DNA from: Scandinavium vulneris_A
Lineage (GTDB): Bacteria > Pseudomonadota > Gammaproteobacteria > Enterobacterales > Enterobacteriaceae
Assembly (NCBI GenBank): GCA_046518185.1
Contig: JBKGRZ010000004.1
Coordinates: 62,001 to 126,000 of the forward strand
Length of the DNA stretch: 64,000 bases
Direction of reading: 5' to 3'
Shown: in pieces, positions 49,070 through 58,446 of the stretch
How the letters are laid out: the number at the start of each line of letters is the position of its first letter
Numbering within the stretch: position 1 is the first letter of the stretch
Notes under the pieces: model-generated
Database searches by the model: none
Seen by the model: only the letters and a program-made list of their open reading frames with translations
What the model was told of the DNA's origin: nothing
Position numbers and translations under genes: made by a program

Positions 49070-52000
49070 TTACTCTGTTACGGGTTTACAAGATTTACGG
49101 GTAAAACGCAGCCGCAGACGGTCGAAGAACAGATACACCACCGGGGTGGTGTACAGCGTTAACAGCTGGCTGACCACCAGCCCGCCGACGATGGTTATCC
49201 CCAACGGCTGGCGCAGTTCCGAGCCGTCACCGCCGGACAGCACCAGCGGCAGCGCGCCAAACAGCGCCGCCAGGGTGGTCATCATAATCGGGCGGAAACG
49301 CAGCAGGCAGGCCTGGAAGATGGCCTCTTCCGGCGTAATGTTGCCGTTGCGCTGCGCCTCAAGGGCAAAGTCGACCATCATGATCGCGTTCTTCTTCACG
49401 ATACCAATCAACAGCATGATACCGATTAAGGCGATCAGGCTGAACGGCGCGCCGAACAGCTCCAGCGCCAGCAGCGCGCCGACCCCGGCGGAAGGCAGCG
49501 TCGACAGAATGGTCAGCGGGTGAACGTAGCTCTCATACAGGATGCCGAGCACGATATAGACCGTGGCGATCGCCGCCAGGATCAGGATCACCTGCGAGTT
49601 CATGGTCTGCTGGAACACCTGCGCCGTGCCTGCAAAGCTGCCGCGAATGGTTTGCGGCACTCCGAGCTGGGTCATGGTGCGGTCGATAACCTCGCTGGCT
49701 TCCGACAGTGATTTTCCGGTCGGCAGGTTAAAGGAAATCGTAGAGGCCGCCGACAGTCCCTGATGGTTGACCGACAGCGGCGCATTGGCAGGCTGCCATT
49801 TGGCGAAGTAGGAGAGCGGAATCGCTTTTCCTTCGCTGTTAATCACGAACATCTGATCGAGGGCGCTGATGTCCTGGGTGTACACCGGGTCGACCTGCAT
49901 GACCACTTTGTACTGGTTCAACGGCTGATAAATGGTGGAAATCTGCCGCTGGCCGAAGGCGTTATTCAGCAGGCCGTTGGCGTCCTGCACGCTGATTCCA
50001 AGCCGAGACATGGTTTCGCGATCGTAGACCAAATCCATCTCTGCACCGCTGTCTTGCTGATCGGAGTTCACGTCCGCCAGTTCGGGCAGTTTCGCCAGCG
50101 CGGTGGTAATTTTCGGCGTCCATTCCCGCAGATCGGCGAGGTTATCCGACAGCAGCGTGTACTGGTAACCGGCGTTAGCCTGACGACCCCCGACGCGGAT
50201 ATCCTGCACCGCCATCAAAAAGAGGTTAGCGCCCGGTTCTTTAGCGAGCTTTTTACGCAGGCGGTCGATCACCTGCTGCGCCGTTTCATGCCGCTCTTCG
50301 CGCGGTTTGAGGGTGATAAACATCATCCCGCTGTTAACCCGCGAGCCGCCGGTAAAGCCGGTGACGTTATCCACGGCTTGATCTTCACGAATGATTTTCA
50401 TGAAGTCCTGTAGCTTGCCACGCATCGCCTGGAACGAGATGCTCTGATCGGCCTGAATATTGCCCATCACCACCCCGGTGTCCTGCTCGGGGAAGAAGGT
50501 TTTCGGGATAGAGATATACAGCCAGACGTTGAGGGCGATGGTGGCCAGCAGCACCACGCCAACTAAGCGTGCATGATTCAGCACCCATTTCAGCGACTTG
50601 CCATAGCCGCGCTGCATCCCAACCAACAGTCGGCCAAAGCCACGCTCGCGGGTCGGCTGATGGCGAGGTGAGGATTTCAGCATCCAGCCGCACATCATCG
50701 GGGTGAGAGTCAGCGACACCGCCAGCGAAATGCCGATTGCCACCGACAGCGTGACTGCAAATTCGCGCAGCAGTCGTCCCGGCAGGCCGCCCATCAGCAG
50801 CAGTGGCAGGAATACTGCCACCAGCGACAGGCTCATCGACAGCACGGTGAAGCCCACTTCGCGGCTCCCCTGTAACGCGGCCTGGAGCGGCTTCATCCCC
50901 GCTTCCAGATGACGGGAAATGTTTTCCAGCACCACGATGGCGTCATCCACCACGAACCCGGTGGCAATGGTCAGCGCCATCAGCGACAGGTTGTTGAGGC
51001 TGAATCCGCACAGATACATGGCGGCAAAGGTGCCAATCAGTGACACTGGCACGGCAACGGCCGGAATAATCGTCGCCCGGCCCGAGCGCAGGAACAGGAA
51101 TACCACCAGGATGACCAGCCCCACGGAAATCACCAGCGTCTGCTCCACTTCTTCAAGTGAGGCGCGAATGGTTGGCGAGCGGTCCTGGGCGATTTGCATA
51201 TCAATAGCCGCCGGGATGGTCTCTTTCAGCTCCGGCAACTGGGCGCGAATGGCATCCACGGTCTGGATGATGTTGGCTTCCGGCAGCTTGCGGATCATCA
51301 GCAAAATGGCCGGTTTGGCGTTGGTCATCCCGGCGTTGCGCACGTCCTGCACCGAGTCTGACACGTTCGCCACGTCACTCAGACGCACCGCCGAACCGTT
51401 GCTGTAATGCACGATCACCGGTTTGTAAGCCTCCGCCGTTTTCAGCTCATCGTTGGTGGCGAGCTGCCAGCGTTTGCCCTGGGCATCAATAGCCCCCTGC
51501 GGCTTGCGCACGTTGGCGTTATCGATAGCGGAGCGTACCGCATCCAGCGACACGCCCTGATTAAACAGCGCCTGCGGGTTGAGATCCACCCGCACTGCGG
51601 GCAGGGAGCTGCCGCCAATATCCACATCGCCGACGCCGTCAATTTGCGCAATGCTCTGCGCCAGCTGGGTCGAGGCGAGATCGTATAATTTCCCCTGTGA
51701 CCAGGTGTCCGACGTCAGCGTCAGGATCATGATTGGCGCATCCGACGGGTTCGCTTTGCGATAGGTCGGGCGGCTCGGCATCCCGGTCGGGAGCAGGCTT
51801 TGGGCGGCATTGATCGCCGCCTGTACGTCGCGCGCCGCGCCGTTGATATCACGGTCAAAATCAAACTGCAAAATGATGCGCGTGCTGCCCAGCGAACTCA
51901 TCGAGGTCATTTCGTTGACCCCGGCGATGCGTCCGAGCGAGCGCTCAAGCGGGGTCGCCACCGATGATGCCATCGTTTCCGGGGCGGCGCCCGGCAGCGA

Positions 52001-52147
52001 GGCGCTGATCATAATCACCGGATAATCAACCTGCGGCAGCGGGGCCACCGGCAGCAGCCGGAAGCCAAGCACGCCGCACAGCGTGATGGCGAGCGAAATC
52101 AATATCGTTGCCACTGGGCGGGAGATAAACAGGGCGTAAAACTTCAC
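49070..52147 (-). CDS. mdtC: MdtC, RND multidrug efflux subunit
   Basis: One of the two inner-membrane RND proteins of the heteromultimeric MdtABC-TolC pump (bile salts, novobiocin, deoxycholate). The protein has 1025 residues. The usual RND layout is present: TM1, a large periplasmic loop, TM2-6, a second loop and TM7-12. The GFVVDDAIVVLENISRH segment in TM4 carries the proton-relay acidic pair. MdtB and MdtC are about half identical and form a trimer in a fixed ratio. It starts one base after the mdtB stop. Confidence 0.97.
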   Translation of the reverse strand: MKFYALFISRPVATILISLAITLCGVLGFRLLPVAPLPQVDYPVIMISASLPGAAPETMASSVATPLERSLGRIAGVNEMTSMSSLGSTRIILQFDFDRDINGAARDVQAAINAAQSLLPTGMPSRPTYRKANPSDAPIMILTLTSDTWSQGKLYDLASTQLAQSIAQIDGVGDVDIGGSSLPAVRVDLNPQALFNQGVSLDAVRSAIDNANVRKPQGAIDAQGKRWQLATNDELKTAEAYKPVIVHYSNGSAVRLSDVANVSDSVQDVRNAGMTNAKPAILLMIRKLPEANIIQTVDAIRAQLPELKETIPAAIDMQIAQDRSPTIRASLEEVEQTLVISVGLVILVVFLFLRSGRATIIPAVAVPVSLIGTFAAMYLCGFSLNNLSLMALTIATGFVVDDAIVVLENISRHLEAGMKPLQAALQGSREVGFTVLSMSLSLVAVFLPLLLMGGLPGRLLREFAVTLSVAIGISLAVSLTLTPMMCGWMLKSSPRHQPTRERGFGRLLVGMQRGYGKSLKWVLNHARLVGVVLLATIALNVWLYISIPKTFFPEQDTGVVMGNIQADQSISFQAMRGKLQDFMKIIREDQAVDNVTGFTGGSRVNSGMMFITLKPREERHETAQQVIDRLRKKLAKEPGANLFLMAVQDIRVGGRQANAGYQYTLLSDNLADLREWTPKITTALAKLPELADVNSDQQDSGAEMDLVYDRETMSRLGISVQDANGLLNNAFGQRQISTIYQPLNQYKVVMQVDPVYTQDISALDQMFVINSEGKAIPLSYFAKWQPANAPLSVNHQGLSAASTISFNLPTGKSLSEASEVIDRTMTQLGVPQTIRGSFAGTAQVFQQTMNSQVILILAAIATVYIVLGILYESYVHPLTILSTLPSAGVGALLALELFGAPFSLIALIGIMLLIGIVKKNAIMMVDFALEAQRNGNITPEEAIFQACLLRFRPIMMTTLAALFGALPLVLSGGDGSELRQPLGITIVGGLVVSQLLTLYTTPVVYLFFDRLRLRFTRKSCKPVTE

Positions 52148-55100
52148 TTACGCCTCCTCTTCACGCGCAGGCAGTCGGCGTTTGAGGTACAGCGACAGGC
52201 GGTCAAACAGCAGGTAAATCACCGGGGTGGTGAACAGGGTCAACACCTGGCTGACCAGCAGCCCACCGACCATACCGATCCCCAGCGGACGGCGCAGCTC
52301 CGCACCTACACCGGTACTGAGCATCAACGGCAGCGCACCGAGCAGGGCGGCGAGGGTCGTCATCAGGATCGGCCGGAAACGCAGCAGACAGGCCTGGTAA
52401 ATGGCTTCGCGCGGCGGCATCCCCTGTTCGCGTTCGGCGGCCAGGGCAAAGTCGATCATCATGATCGCGTTCTTCTTCACGATGCCGATCAGCAGAATTA
52501 TCCCGATGATGGCGATCACGTCCAGCTCGCTGCCCGATACCCACAGCGCCAGCAGCGCGCCAACACCCGCGGTGGGCAGGGTCGAAAGAATGGTGATGGG
52601 GTGAATAAAACTCTCGTACAAAATGCCGAGCACGATGTACATCGCCACCACCGCGGCGACGACCAGCCAGACGGTGCTCCCGAGTGCGGCCTGGAACGCC
52701 AGCGAACTGCCCTGGAATTGGGTGCGAATATCGACCGGCAGATTCAGGGTTTTCTCCGCATCGGTAATGGCCTGCACCGCATCGCCCAGCGACGAATCCT
52801 GCGCCACGTTAAAGGAGATGGTGGTCACCGGGAACTGGTCGAGATGGTTTATCGACAACGGCGCGAAACGCTCTTCCACTTTGGCGATGGTATTCAGGGG
52901 CACAATCCCGCCGCTGCTGCTGGTGAGGCGGATGTTATCCAGCGCCGACAGCCCCGGCGTGTCGCTGATGTCGTGCTCCAGCACCACGCGATACTGGTTC
53001 GCCTGGGTGTAAATGGTGGAAATCAGACGCTGGCCGAAGGCGTTATACAGCGCGTTATCAACGTCTGCCATGCTGATGCCTAAACGGCTGGCGCTGTCGC
53101 GGTCGACGTTCACATACGCCGCCAGACCTTTGTCCTGCCAGTCGCTGCTGACGTCTTCGAGCTGCGGCAGGGTTTGCAGTTTCGCCAGCAGTGGCGGCAC
53201 CCATTCGCTGAGCGCATCCAGCGAGTTGGCCTGTAGGCTGAACTGGTACTGGGTGCGGCTGACGGTGGTGTCGATGGTTAAATCCTGCGTCGGCTGCAAA
53301 TAGAGTTCGATGCCCGGCACCGCGGCAATAGAGTGTTGCAGGCGGCGAATTACCTTCTGCACGCGGTCATCACGGTCGGCCAGCGGTTTGAGGTTAATTT
53401 GCAGACGGGCACTGTTCAGCGACGGGTTGGTGCCATCCACGCCGACGAACGCGGTCAGACTCTCGACCGCTGGGTCTTTCATAATGAGGTCAGAGACCTG
53501 TGCCTGACGCTGGGCCATGCTGGCAAACGACGCGGACTGCGGGGCCTGCAACGTGCCCTGAATAATGCCGTTATCCTGAATCGGGAAGAAGCCCTTCGGG
53601 ATAAACACCCACAGCAAAATCGACAGCGCCAGCGTGCTAAGCGCCACCCCGAGGGTTAACCACGGATGGTTGAGCACTTTGGTCAGCATCCGGCCATAGG
53701 CGGCAATCACCCGGTCAAAAAAGCGTTCGCTGGCGCGGGAAAAACGGTTCTGCTTGCGCAGCGATTCGTGGCTCAGCATCCGGGCGCACATCATCGGCGT
53801 CAGCGTCAGCGACACCACCGCTGAAATAAGGATCGCCACCGCCAGCGTTACCGCAAATTCGCGGAACAGGCGTCCGACGATATCGCCCATGAACAGCAGC
53901 GGGATCAGCACCGCAATCAGCGAGAAGGTCAGGGAGATAATGGTAAAACCGATTTCGCCCGCGCCCTTCAGCGCCGCCGCCATCGGCTTTTCGCCTTTTT
54001 CGATATAGCGCGAGATATTCTCGATAACCACGATCGCATCATCGACCACGAACCCGGTGGCGATGGTGAGCGCCATTAGCGTCAGGTTGTTGATTGAGAA
54101 ATCGAGAAACACCATTACCGCGAAGGTGCCGACCAGTGACAGCGGTACCGCCACGGCAGGAATAATGGTGGCCGGGACGTTACGCAGGAACAGGTAGATG
54201 ATCATCACCACCAGCGCGATAGCCAGCATCAGCTCGAACTGGGTGTCGTTCACCGAGGCGCGAATGTTATTGGTACGATCAGACAGGACTTTTACCTGCA
54301 CCGATTTCGGCAGGCTGCTGGTGAGCTGCGGCAGCATCTGGCGAATGCTGTCGGCGGTGGCAATAATATTGGCCCCGGGCTGACGCTGGACGTTCATCAC
54401 AATCGCCTGCTGTTTATTGGCCCACGCGCCAAGCCAGGCATTTTCCGCACCTTGCTCAATGGTCGCTACATCGCCGAGGCGCACCGGCGCCCCGTTCTGA
54501 TAGGCGATGATGAGCTTGCGATACTCTTCGGCGGACTCCATCTGGTCGTTGGCGGAGAGCGTCACCGCGCGGGTCGGGCCATCAAGGCTGCCTTTCGCCG
54601 AGTTGACGTTAGCGTTGGTAATCGCGGTGCGCACCGTTTCGCTGGTCAGACCCAGGGCAGCAATCGCCTGGGCGTTAAGCTTCACGCGCACGGCCGGACG
54701 TTGACCACCGGCCAGCGTCACCAGGCCAACCCCGGACACCTGGGAAATTTTCTGCGCCACTCGCGTTTCGACCATATCTTCGACCTGGGTCATCGGCAGG
54801 GCAGAGGAGGTGACGGCCAGAGTCATGATCGGCGGATCCGCCGGGTTCACCTTGCTGTAGACCGGCGGGTTCGGCAGGTCGCTCGGCAGCAGGTTGGTGG
54901 CGGCGTTGATCGCGGCCTGCACTTCCTGCTCGGCGACGTCCAGCGACAGCTCAAGCTGGAACTGCAGCGTAACCACCGACGCGCCGCCCGCGCTCTGAGA
55001 AGACATTTGTTTCAGGCCGGACATCTGCCCGAACTGGCGCTCAAGCGGCGCGGTAATGGCGGAAGTGACCACATCCGGGCTGGCACCGGGGTACAGCGTG

Positions 55101-55270
55101 ACCACCTGAATGGTCGGATAATCGACTTCAGGCAGCGCGGAGACCGGGAGAAAACGGTAGCCGATAATCCCCGCCAGCAGGATAGCCACCATCATCAGGG
55201 TGGTGGCGACCGGGCGCAGAATAAACAGGCGGGAAGGCCCGCCCGTGTTGCCGGGAGGTAAAACGTGCAT
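52148..55270 (-). CDS. mdtB: MdtB, RND multidrug efflux subunit
   Basis: Inner-membrane RND partner of MdtC in the MdtABC pump. The protein has 1040 residues, standard length. The N-terminal RPVATTLMMVAILLAGIIGY TM1 and the TM4 motif ATGFVVDDAIVVIENISRYI, which holds the paired Asp residues, are intact. Its ATG overlaps the mdtA stop by a single base. Part of the BaeR-activated operon. Confidence 0.97.
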   Translation of the reverse strand: MHVLPPGNTGGPSRLFILRPVATTLMMVAILLAGIIGYRFLPVSALPEVDYPTIQVVTLYPGASPDVVTSAITAPLERQFGQMSGLKQMSSQSAGGASVVTLQFQLELSLDVAEQEVQAAINAATNLLPSDLPNPPVYSKVNPADPPIMTLAVTSSALPMTQVEDMVETRVAQKISQVSGVGLVTLAGGQRPAVRVKLNAQAIAALGLTSETVRTAITNANVNSAKGSLDGPTRAVTLSANDQMESAEEYRKLIIAYQNGAPVRLGDVATIEQGAENAWLGAWANKQQAIVMNVQRQPGANIIATADSIRQMLPQLTSSLPKSVQVKVLSDRTNNIRASVNDTQFELMLAIALVVMIIYLFLRNVPATIIPAVAVPLSLVGTFAVMVFLDFSINNLTLMALTIATGFVVDDAIVVIENISRYIEKGEKPMAAALKGAGEIGFTIISLTFSLIAVLIPLLFMGDIVGRLFREFAVTLAVAILISAVVSLTLTPMMCARMLSHESLRKQNRFSRASERFFDRVIAAYGRMLTKVLNHPWLTLGVALSTLALSILLWVFIPKGFFPIQDNGIIQGTLQAPQSASFASMAQRQAQVSDLIMKDPAVESLTAFVGVDGTNPSLNSARLQINLKPLADRDDRVQKVIRRLQHSIAAVPGIELYLQPTQDLTIDTTVSRTQYQFSLQANSLDALSEWVPPLLAKLQTLPQLEDVSSDWQDKGLAAYVNVDRDSASRLGISMADVDNALYNAFGQRLISTIYTQANQYRVVLEHDISDTPGLSALDNIRLTSSSGGIVPLNTIAKVEERFAPLSINHLDQFPVTTISFNVAQDSSLGDAVQAITDAEKTLNLPVDIRTQFQGSSLAFQAALGSTVWLVVAAVVAMYIVLGILYESFIHPITILSTLPTAGVGALLALWVSGSELDVIAIIGIILLIGIVKKNAIMMIDFALAAEREQGMPPREAIYQACLLRFRPILMTTLAALLGALPLMLSTGVGAELRRPLGIGMVGGLLVSQVLTLFTTPVIYLLFDRLSLYLKRRLPAREEEA

Positions 55271-56514
55271 CAGGAACGGGCTCCTGTTTTGCTGTTTTGC
55301 TCAGCCGGTGATTTCCCAGTACTGCTGGCACTGTGCGCCTCGACCACTTCGACTTTGGCCCCTTCGGTCAGGCGATCAATGCCGTCGGTGACCACTTTGT
55401 CGCCAGCGGAAAGACCGGAGCTGATAACCACTTTCTGGCTGTCCTGAATGCCCGGCACCACAAGGTGTTTGCTAACTTTATTTTCATCGTTCAGCACCCA
55501 TACGAAGTTACCTTCGTTACCCATTTGCAGCGCAGCGGTCGGGATAACGACGGCGTTCTGCTCGGTATCGACCAAAAGACGCGCGTTGACGAACTGGTTC
55601 GGGAACAGGGCGTCGTCCATATTGTTAAAACGCGCCTTCAGCTTAATGGTGCCAGTGGTGGTATCAATCTGGTTGTCCAGACTCAACAGCGACCCGGTGC
55701 TGAGCTTCTGCTTATTGGTGCGATCCCATGCTTCGACCGTCAGACTTTGACCTGCCTTCTGTGCCTTAACCACGGTGGCAATGTCGTTTTCCGGCAGGGC
55801 GAAAATCAGGTCAATTGGATGGGTTTGGGTCAGCACCACGATCCCAGTGGTGTCGCTGGTGGAGATCTGGTTGCCGATATCTACCTGCTTGAGGCCCACG
55901 CGCCCGTCGATAGGGGCAGTGATGCGCGTCCAGTCCAGCTGTAATTGGGCGCTGGCAACCGCGGCTTCATCGGCCTTAACGGTGCCTGAGCTTTCTGTGA
56001 CCAACGACTGTTGGGTGTCGAGTTCCTGGCGGGAGACGAGGTTGGTTTTCACCAACTGCTGATAACGAGCTAAGTCGCGACGGGCGTTGGCCAGGGTGGC
56101 GTTATCTTTGGCGAGCTGGCCCTGGGCCTGAGCAAGGGCGACTTTGAACTGGCTCGGATCAATTTCGGCCAGTAAATCACCGGCTTTCACCTGCTGACCT
56201 TCCTGGAAGTGCAGCGCCAGCAGCTGACCGTTCACCCGGCTGCGGACCGTGACGGTATTCGCTGCGGTGACAGTCCCGAGACCGGTCAGATAGCGCGGCA
56301 CAGCTTCGCTGGTGGCGGTCGCCGCCTGAACAGGGGCTAACGCGGCGCCCATCCGCCCACCACGGCGACCGCCAGCGGCTTTCTGGCCCTGTGAGGTAGC
56401 GGAAGATGCACCTGCATCAGATGCACCACTGTGGTGCCAGTAGTATCCGGCGACAACTGCAATCACCACCACACCCAGCGCGACTAACCAACGCGATTTA
56501 TTGCTGCCTTTCAT
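55270..56514 (-). CDS. mdtA: MdtA, membrane-fusion protein of MdtABC
   Basis: Periplasmic adaptor linking MdtBC to TolC. The protein has 414 residues. An N-terminal membrane anchor (residues 9-27, WLVALGVVVIAVVAGYYW) is followed by a low-complexity Gly/Arg-rich linker (GGRRGGRMG) and the lipoyl/beta-barrel MFP core (VTVRSRVNGQLLALHFQEGQ, then VKAGDLLAEIDPSQF). A helical hairpin comes between the lipoyl halves. First gene of mdtABCD-baeSR; a BaeR-like box lies 64-81 bp upstream of its start. Confidence 0.97.
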   Translation of the reverse strand: MKGSNKSRWLVALGVVVIAVVAGYYWHHSGASDAGASSATSQGQKAAGGRRGGRMGAALAPVQAATATSEAVPRYLTGLGTVTAANTVTVRSRVNGQLLALHFQEGQQVKAGDLLAEIDPSQFKVALAQAQGQLAKDNATLANARRDLARYQQLVKTNLVSRQELDTQQSLVTESSGTVKADEAAVASAQLQLDWTRITAPIDGRVGLKQVDIGNQISTSDTTGIVVLTQTHPIDLIFALPENDIATVVKAQKAGQSLTVEAWDRTNKQKLSTGSLLSLDNQIDTTTGTIKLKARFNNMDDALFPNQFVNARLLVDTEQNAVVIPTAALQMGNEGNFVWVLNDENKVSKHLVVPGIQDSQKVVISSGLSAGDKVVTDGIDRLTEGAKVEVVEAHSASSTGKSPAEQNSKTGARS

Positions 56515-56577
56515 CGTTATCCGTATCTCGTCCTGAAACCTTTCAAGGAATGATACTAGTTTAGTTACACAAGCCTC

Positions 56578-56595
56578 CGGAATAATGGAGGAAAT
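56578..56595 (-). promoter_or_regulatory. BaeR-box-like site upstream of mdtA
   Basis: On the minus strand ATTTCCTCCATTATTCCG. Compared with the BaeR consensus TTTTTCTCCATDATTGGC, CTCCAT is exact and 13 of 18 positions agree. It is located 64 bp upstream of the mdtA ATG, the expected place for BaeR activation of the operon. Confidence 0.65.
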
Positions 56596-56757
56596 ATGAA
56601 AGACTGTCTGGAAACGTCTGAATGAGTGGGGTTTTACGAGGCTGCTCGCAGGGTTGACGCAAAGTTATGCAGGGAAAGTGGTGAGCAGGATACAGTCACC
56701 GGCGGCCACATTTGAGTTTAATTGCGGCTGATAAGGACGTTAGCATGGGGCTATAAC

Positions 56758-56900
56758 GGGAAAGCCCCTACCGAAGCAGGGGCTTTGTATTGGGAAAGGG
56801 ATATGATGAAGTTAGTCATCATACTGGTCATTCTCTTAGTGATTAGCCTACCAGCGTACTAAGAGACCAGAGGGGGGAGAAATCCTCCCTCGCCCTTCAC
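56758..56900 (-). ncRNA. sib: Sib antisense RNA (type I antitoxin)
   Basis: Antisense RNA covering the ibs toxin gene. On the minus strand it contains GGGCGAGGGAGGATTTCTCC near the 5' side, like E. coli Sib RNAs. It runs across the whole ibs coding sequence and ends in the stem AAAGCCCCT / AGGGGCTTT with loop GCTTCGGT, the conserved Sib 3' hairpin. The 5' end is approximate. In E. coli SibA/SibB lie in the same place next to mdtA. Confidence 0.85.
56803..56862 (+). CDS. ibs: Ibs-type small hydrophobic toxin peptide
   Basis: A 19-residue peptide MMKLVIILVILLVISLPAY, almost identical in pattern to the Ibs toxins of E. coli (single membrane helix, Met-Met start, final Ala-Tyr). AAAGGG lies just before the first ATG. 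When not repressed by the Sib antisense RNA, such peptides insert in the inner membrane and depolarise it. Only one copy is visible here, whereas E. coli K-12 carries two (A and B) at this locus. Too short for usual gene finders. Confidence 0.92.
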   Translation: MMKLVIILVILLVISLPAY

Positions 56901-56912
56901 CCTTACGGTAGG

Positions 56913-56948
56913 TCGAAAAAGCAGCTAAGTCAATGCTCGCTTTTTCGA
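56913..56948. terminator. Bidirectional terminator between ibs and yegD
   Basis: Perfect 10-bp inverted repeat TCGAAAAAGC / GCTTTTTCGA, loop 16 nt, between the convergent ibs and yegD genes; T-rich right arm on both strands. Confidence 0.7.
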
Positions 56949-56961
56949 GCCCGTTCGCAAC

Positions 56962-58314
56962 TCAGGCAAAAATGACCTGAGCCCAGCGGGCCAGACCGGC
57001 GGTAACCGAACCAAAGTCATCGCCACCGGCAATCTCAATGCCCGGTAGCTGCTGGGCCAGCGCTTTTTTGATCAGCGGCGAGCGGGCGCTACCGCCTGTC
57101 AGGTAGATAACGTCCGGCTTTTCACGACCGTTATCCAGTGCCAGCTGGACCTGCTCAAGAATGCGGGTTAACGGCTGATTAAGTGCGGTTTCCAGCCCCA
57201 GTTGATTGATGTCCGCCGCCAGCGTCGGGCTTAAGAACGGCAGGGCGGTGGTGATATCCGCTTTATCGGACAGCGCGATTTTGCTCTCTTCGGCGCTGCG
57301 CACCAGGCGGTAGCTCAGACGCTGCTGCCAGGTTTTCAGCAGCAGGCCGACTTTGTCCGAATCGCGGGCATCGCGCACCAGGTCACGCAGCATTCTGCCG
57401 TTGGCGGTGCTGTAAAAATCGGTTTGCGCCGGAACATCGTTGATGGCGACGGCGTTCCACCACGGCAGCACCGGCAGGGCGATGCCTTTTTCGGTTTCGC
57501 CGCCCATGCCCAACAGCGGCATCAGGCATTTGAACGCCAGGGCAATATCCAGATCGTTCCCGCCCACGCGACAGCCACTGTGACCGAGCAGGCTGCTCTC
57601 ACGGTCACGACGCGCACGCCATTGCGGGCCCATCAGCAGTAATGAGCAGTCGGTAGTCCCGCCGCCGATATCCACCACCAGGACGCGCTTTTCGGCGCTC
57701 AGCGTGGCTTCGAAATCCAGCCCCGCCGCCACCGGTTCATACTGGAACACCACGTCGGCGAAACCGGCGCGCTGTGCCGCACGTTCCAGAATGCCCTGGG
57801 CCTGTTCGTTGGCGTCATCGCCGCCGAGGCCCTGGAAGTTAATCGGACGGCCAATCACCGCCTGGGTGATGGTGTCTGTCAGTTGGGTTTGTGCCTGCTG
57901 CTTGATGTGCAGCATCATGGCGCACACCAGATCCTCAAACAGCGCCACCTGCTGCGGCTTCAGCCCGCTGGCACCCAAAAACGACTTCGGCGATTTGACG
58001 AAATACACTTCTTCCGGGTCGTCGATGTACTGTTTGAGTGACGCGAGACCAAACTGCACGCTTCCGGGCAGCACCTCGATATCTTCTTCGCGGTTATAGC
58101 GGATCGCCCGACGTAACAGCGCTTCGGTTTCATCCCCGGTGGCGGGCACGTCATGTTGACGATACAGCCACTCGCTGACCGATTCGCGCGTGGGGGCGCA
58201 GAGCATCGAAGGCAGCAGCGAACTGCCGTTTTCGAGCGTTAATAACTGCGGTGAATCACCGCGCATGACGGCCACTGAACAGTTCGCCGTACCATAGTCA
58301 AAACCAATAAACAC
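56962..58314 (-). CDS. yegD: YegD, Hsp70/actin-fold chaperone-like protein
   Basis: Hsp70-family protein lacking the substrate-binding half. The protein has 450 residues, as in E. coli. The N-terminal phosphate-1 loop FIGFDYGTANCSVAV, phosphate-2 VLVVDIGGGTTDCSLL and adenosine site IYLTGGSARSPLIKKAL are all present, so ATP binding is expected. Its role is unknown; cytoplasmic. Divergent from alkA with about 130 bp between; the 3' end faces the ibs/sib locus. Confidence 0.95.
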   Translation of the reverse strand: MFIGFDYGTANCSVAVMRGDSPQLLTLENGSSLLPSMLCAPTRESVSEWLYRQHDVPATGDETEALLRRAIRYNREEDIEVLPGSVQFGLASLKQYIDDPEEVYFVKSPKSFLGASGLKPQQVALFEDLVCAMMLHIKQQAQTQLTDTITQAVIGRPINFQGLGGDDANEQAQGILERAAQRAGFADVVFQYEPVAAGLDFEATLSAEKRVLVVDIGGGTTDCSLLLMGPQWRARRDRESSLLGHSGCRVGGNDLDIALAFKCLMPLLGMGGETEKGIALPVLPWWNAVAINDVPAQTDFYSTANGRMLRDLVRDARDSDKVGLLLKTWQQRLSYRLVRSAEESKIALSDKADITTALPFLSPTLAADINQLGLETALNQPLTRILEQVQLALDNGREKPDVIYLTGGSARSPLIKKALAQQLPGIEIAGGDDFGSVTAGLARWAQVIFA

Positions 58315-58446
58315 CTTGCAAATTCCCCATGCCAGTGAAGAAAGGGCGACGACTTTAGCGGAATGTTACGCTGGCGACAACTGGAATATGAAAGCAAGGC
58401 ACTAAACACCTTAAGCAGTTATGCTTGAGCGACTTACCGAGGAGGG

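Noticed and set aside
49070..55270. mdtB and mdtC as a large direct repeat
   Set aside because: Their similarity is the known ancient relation of the two RND subunits, not a recent duplication or mobile element.
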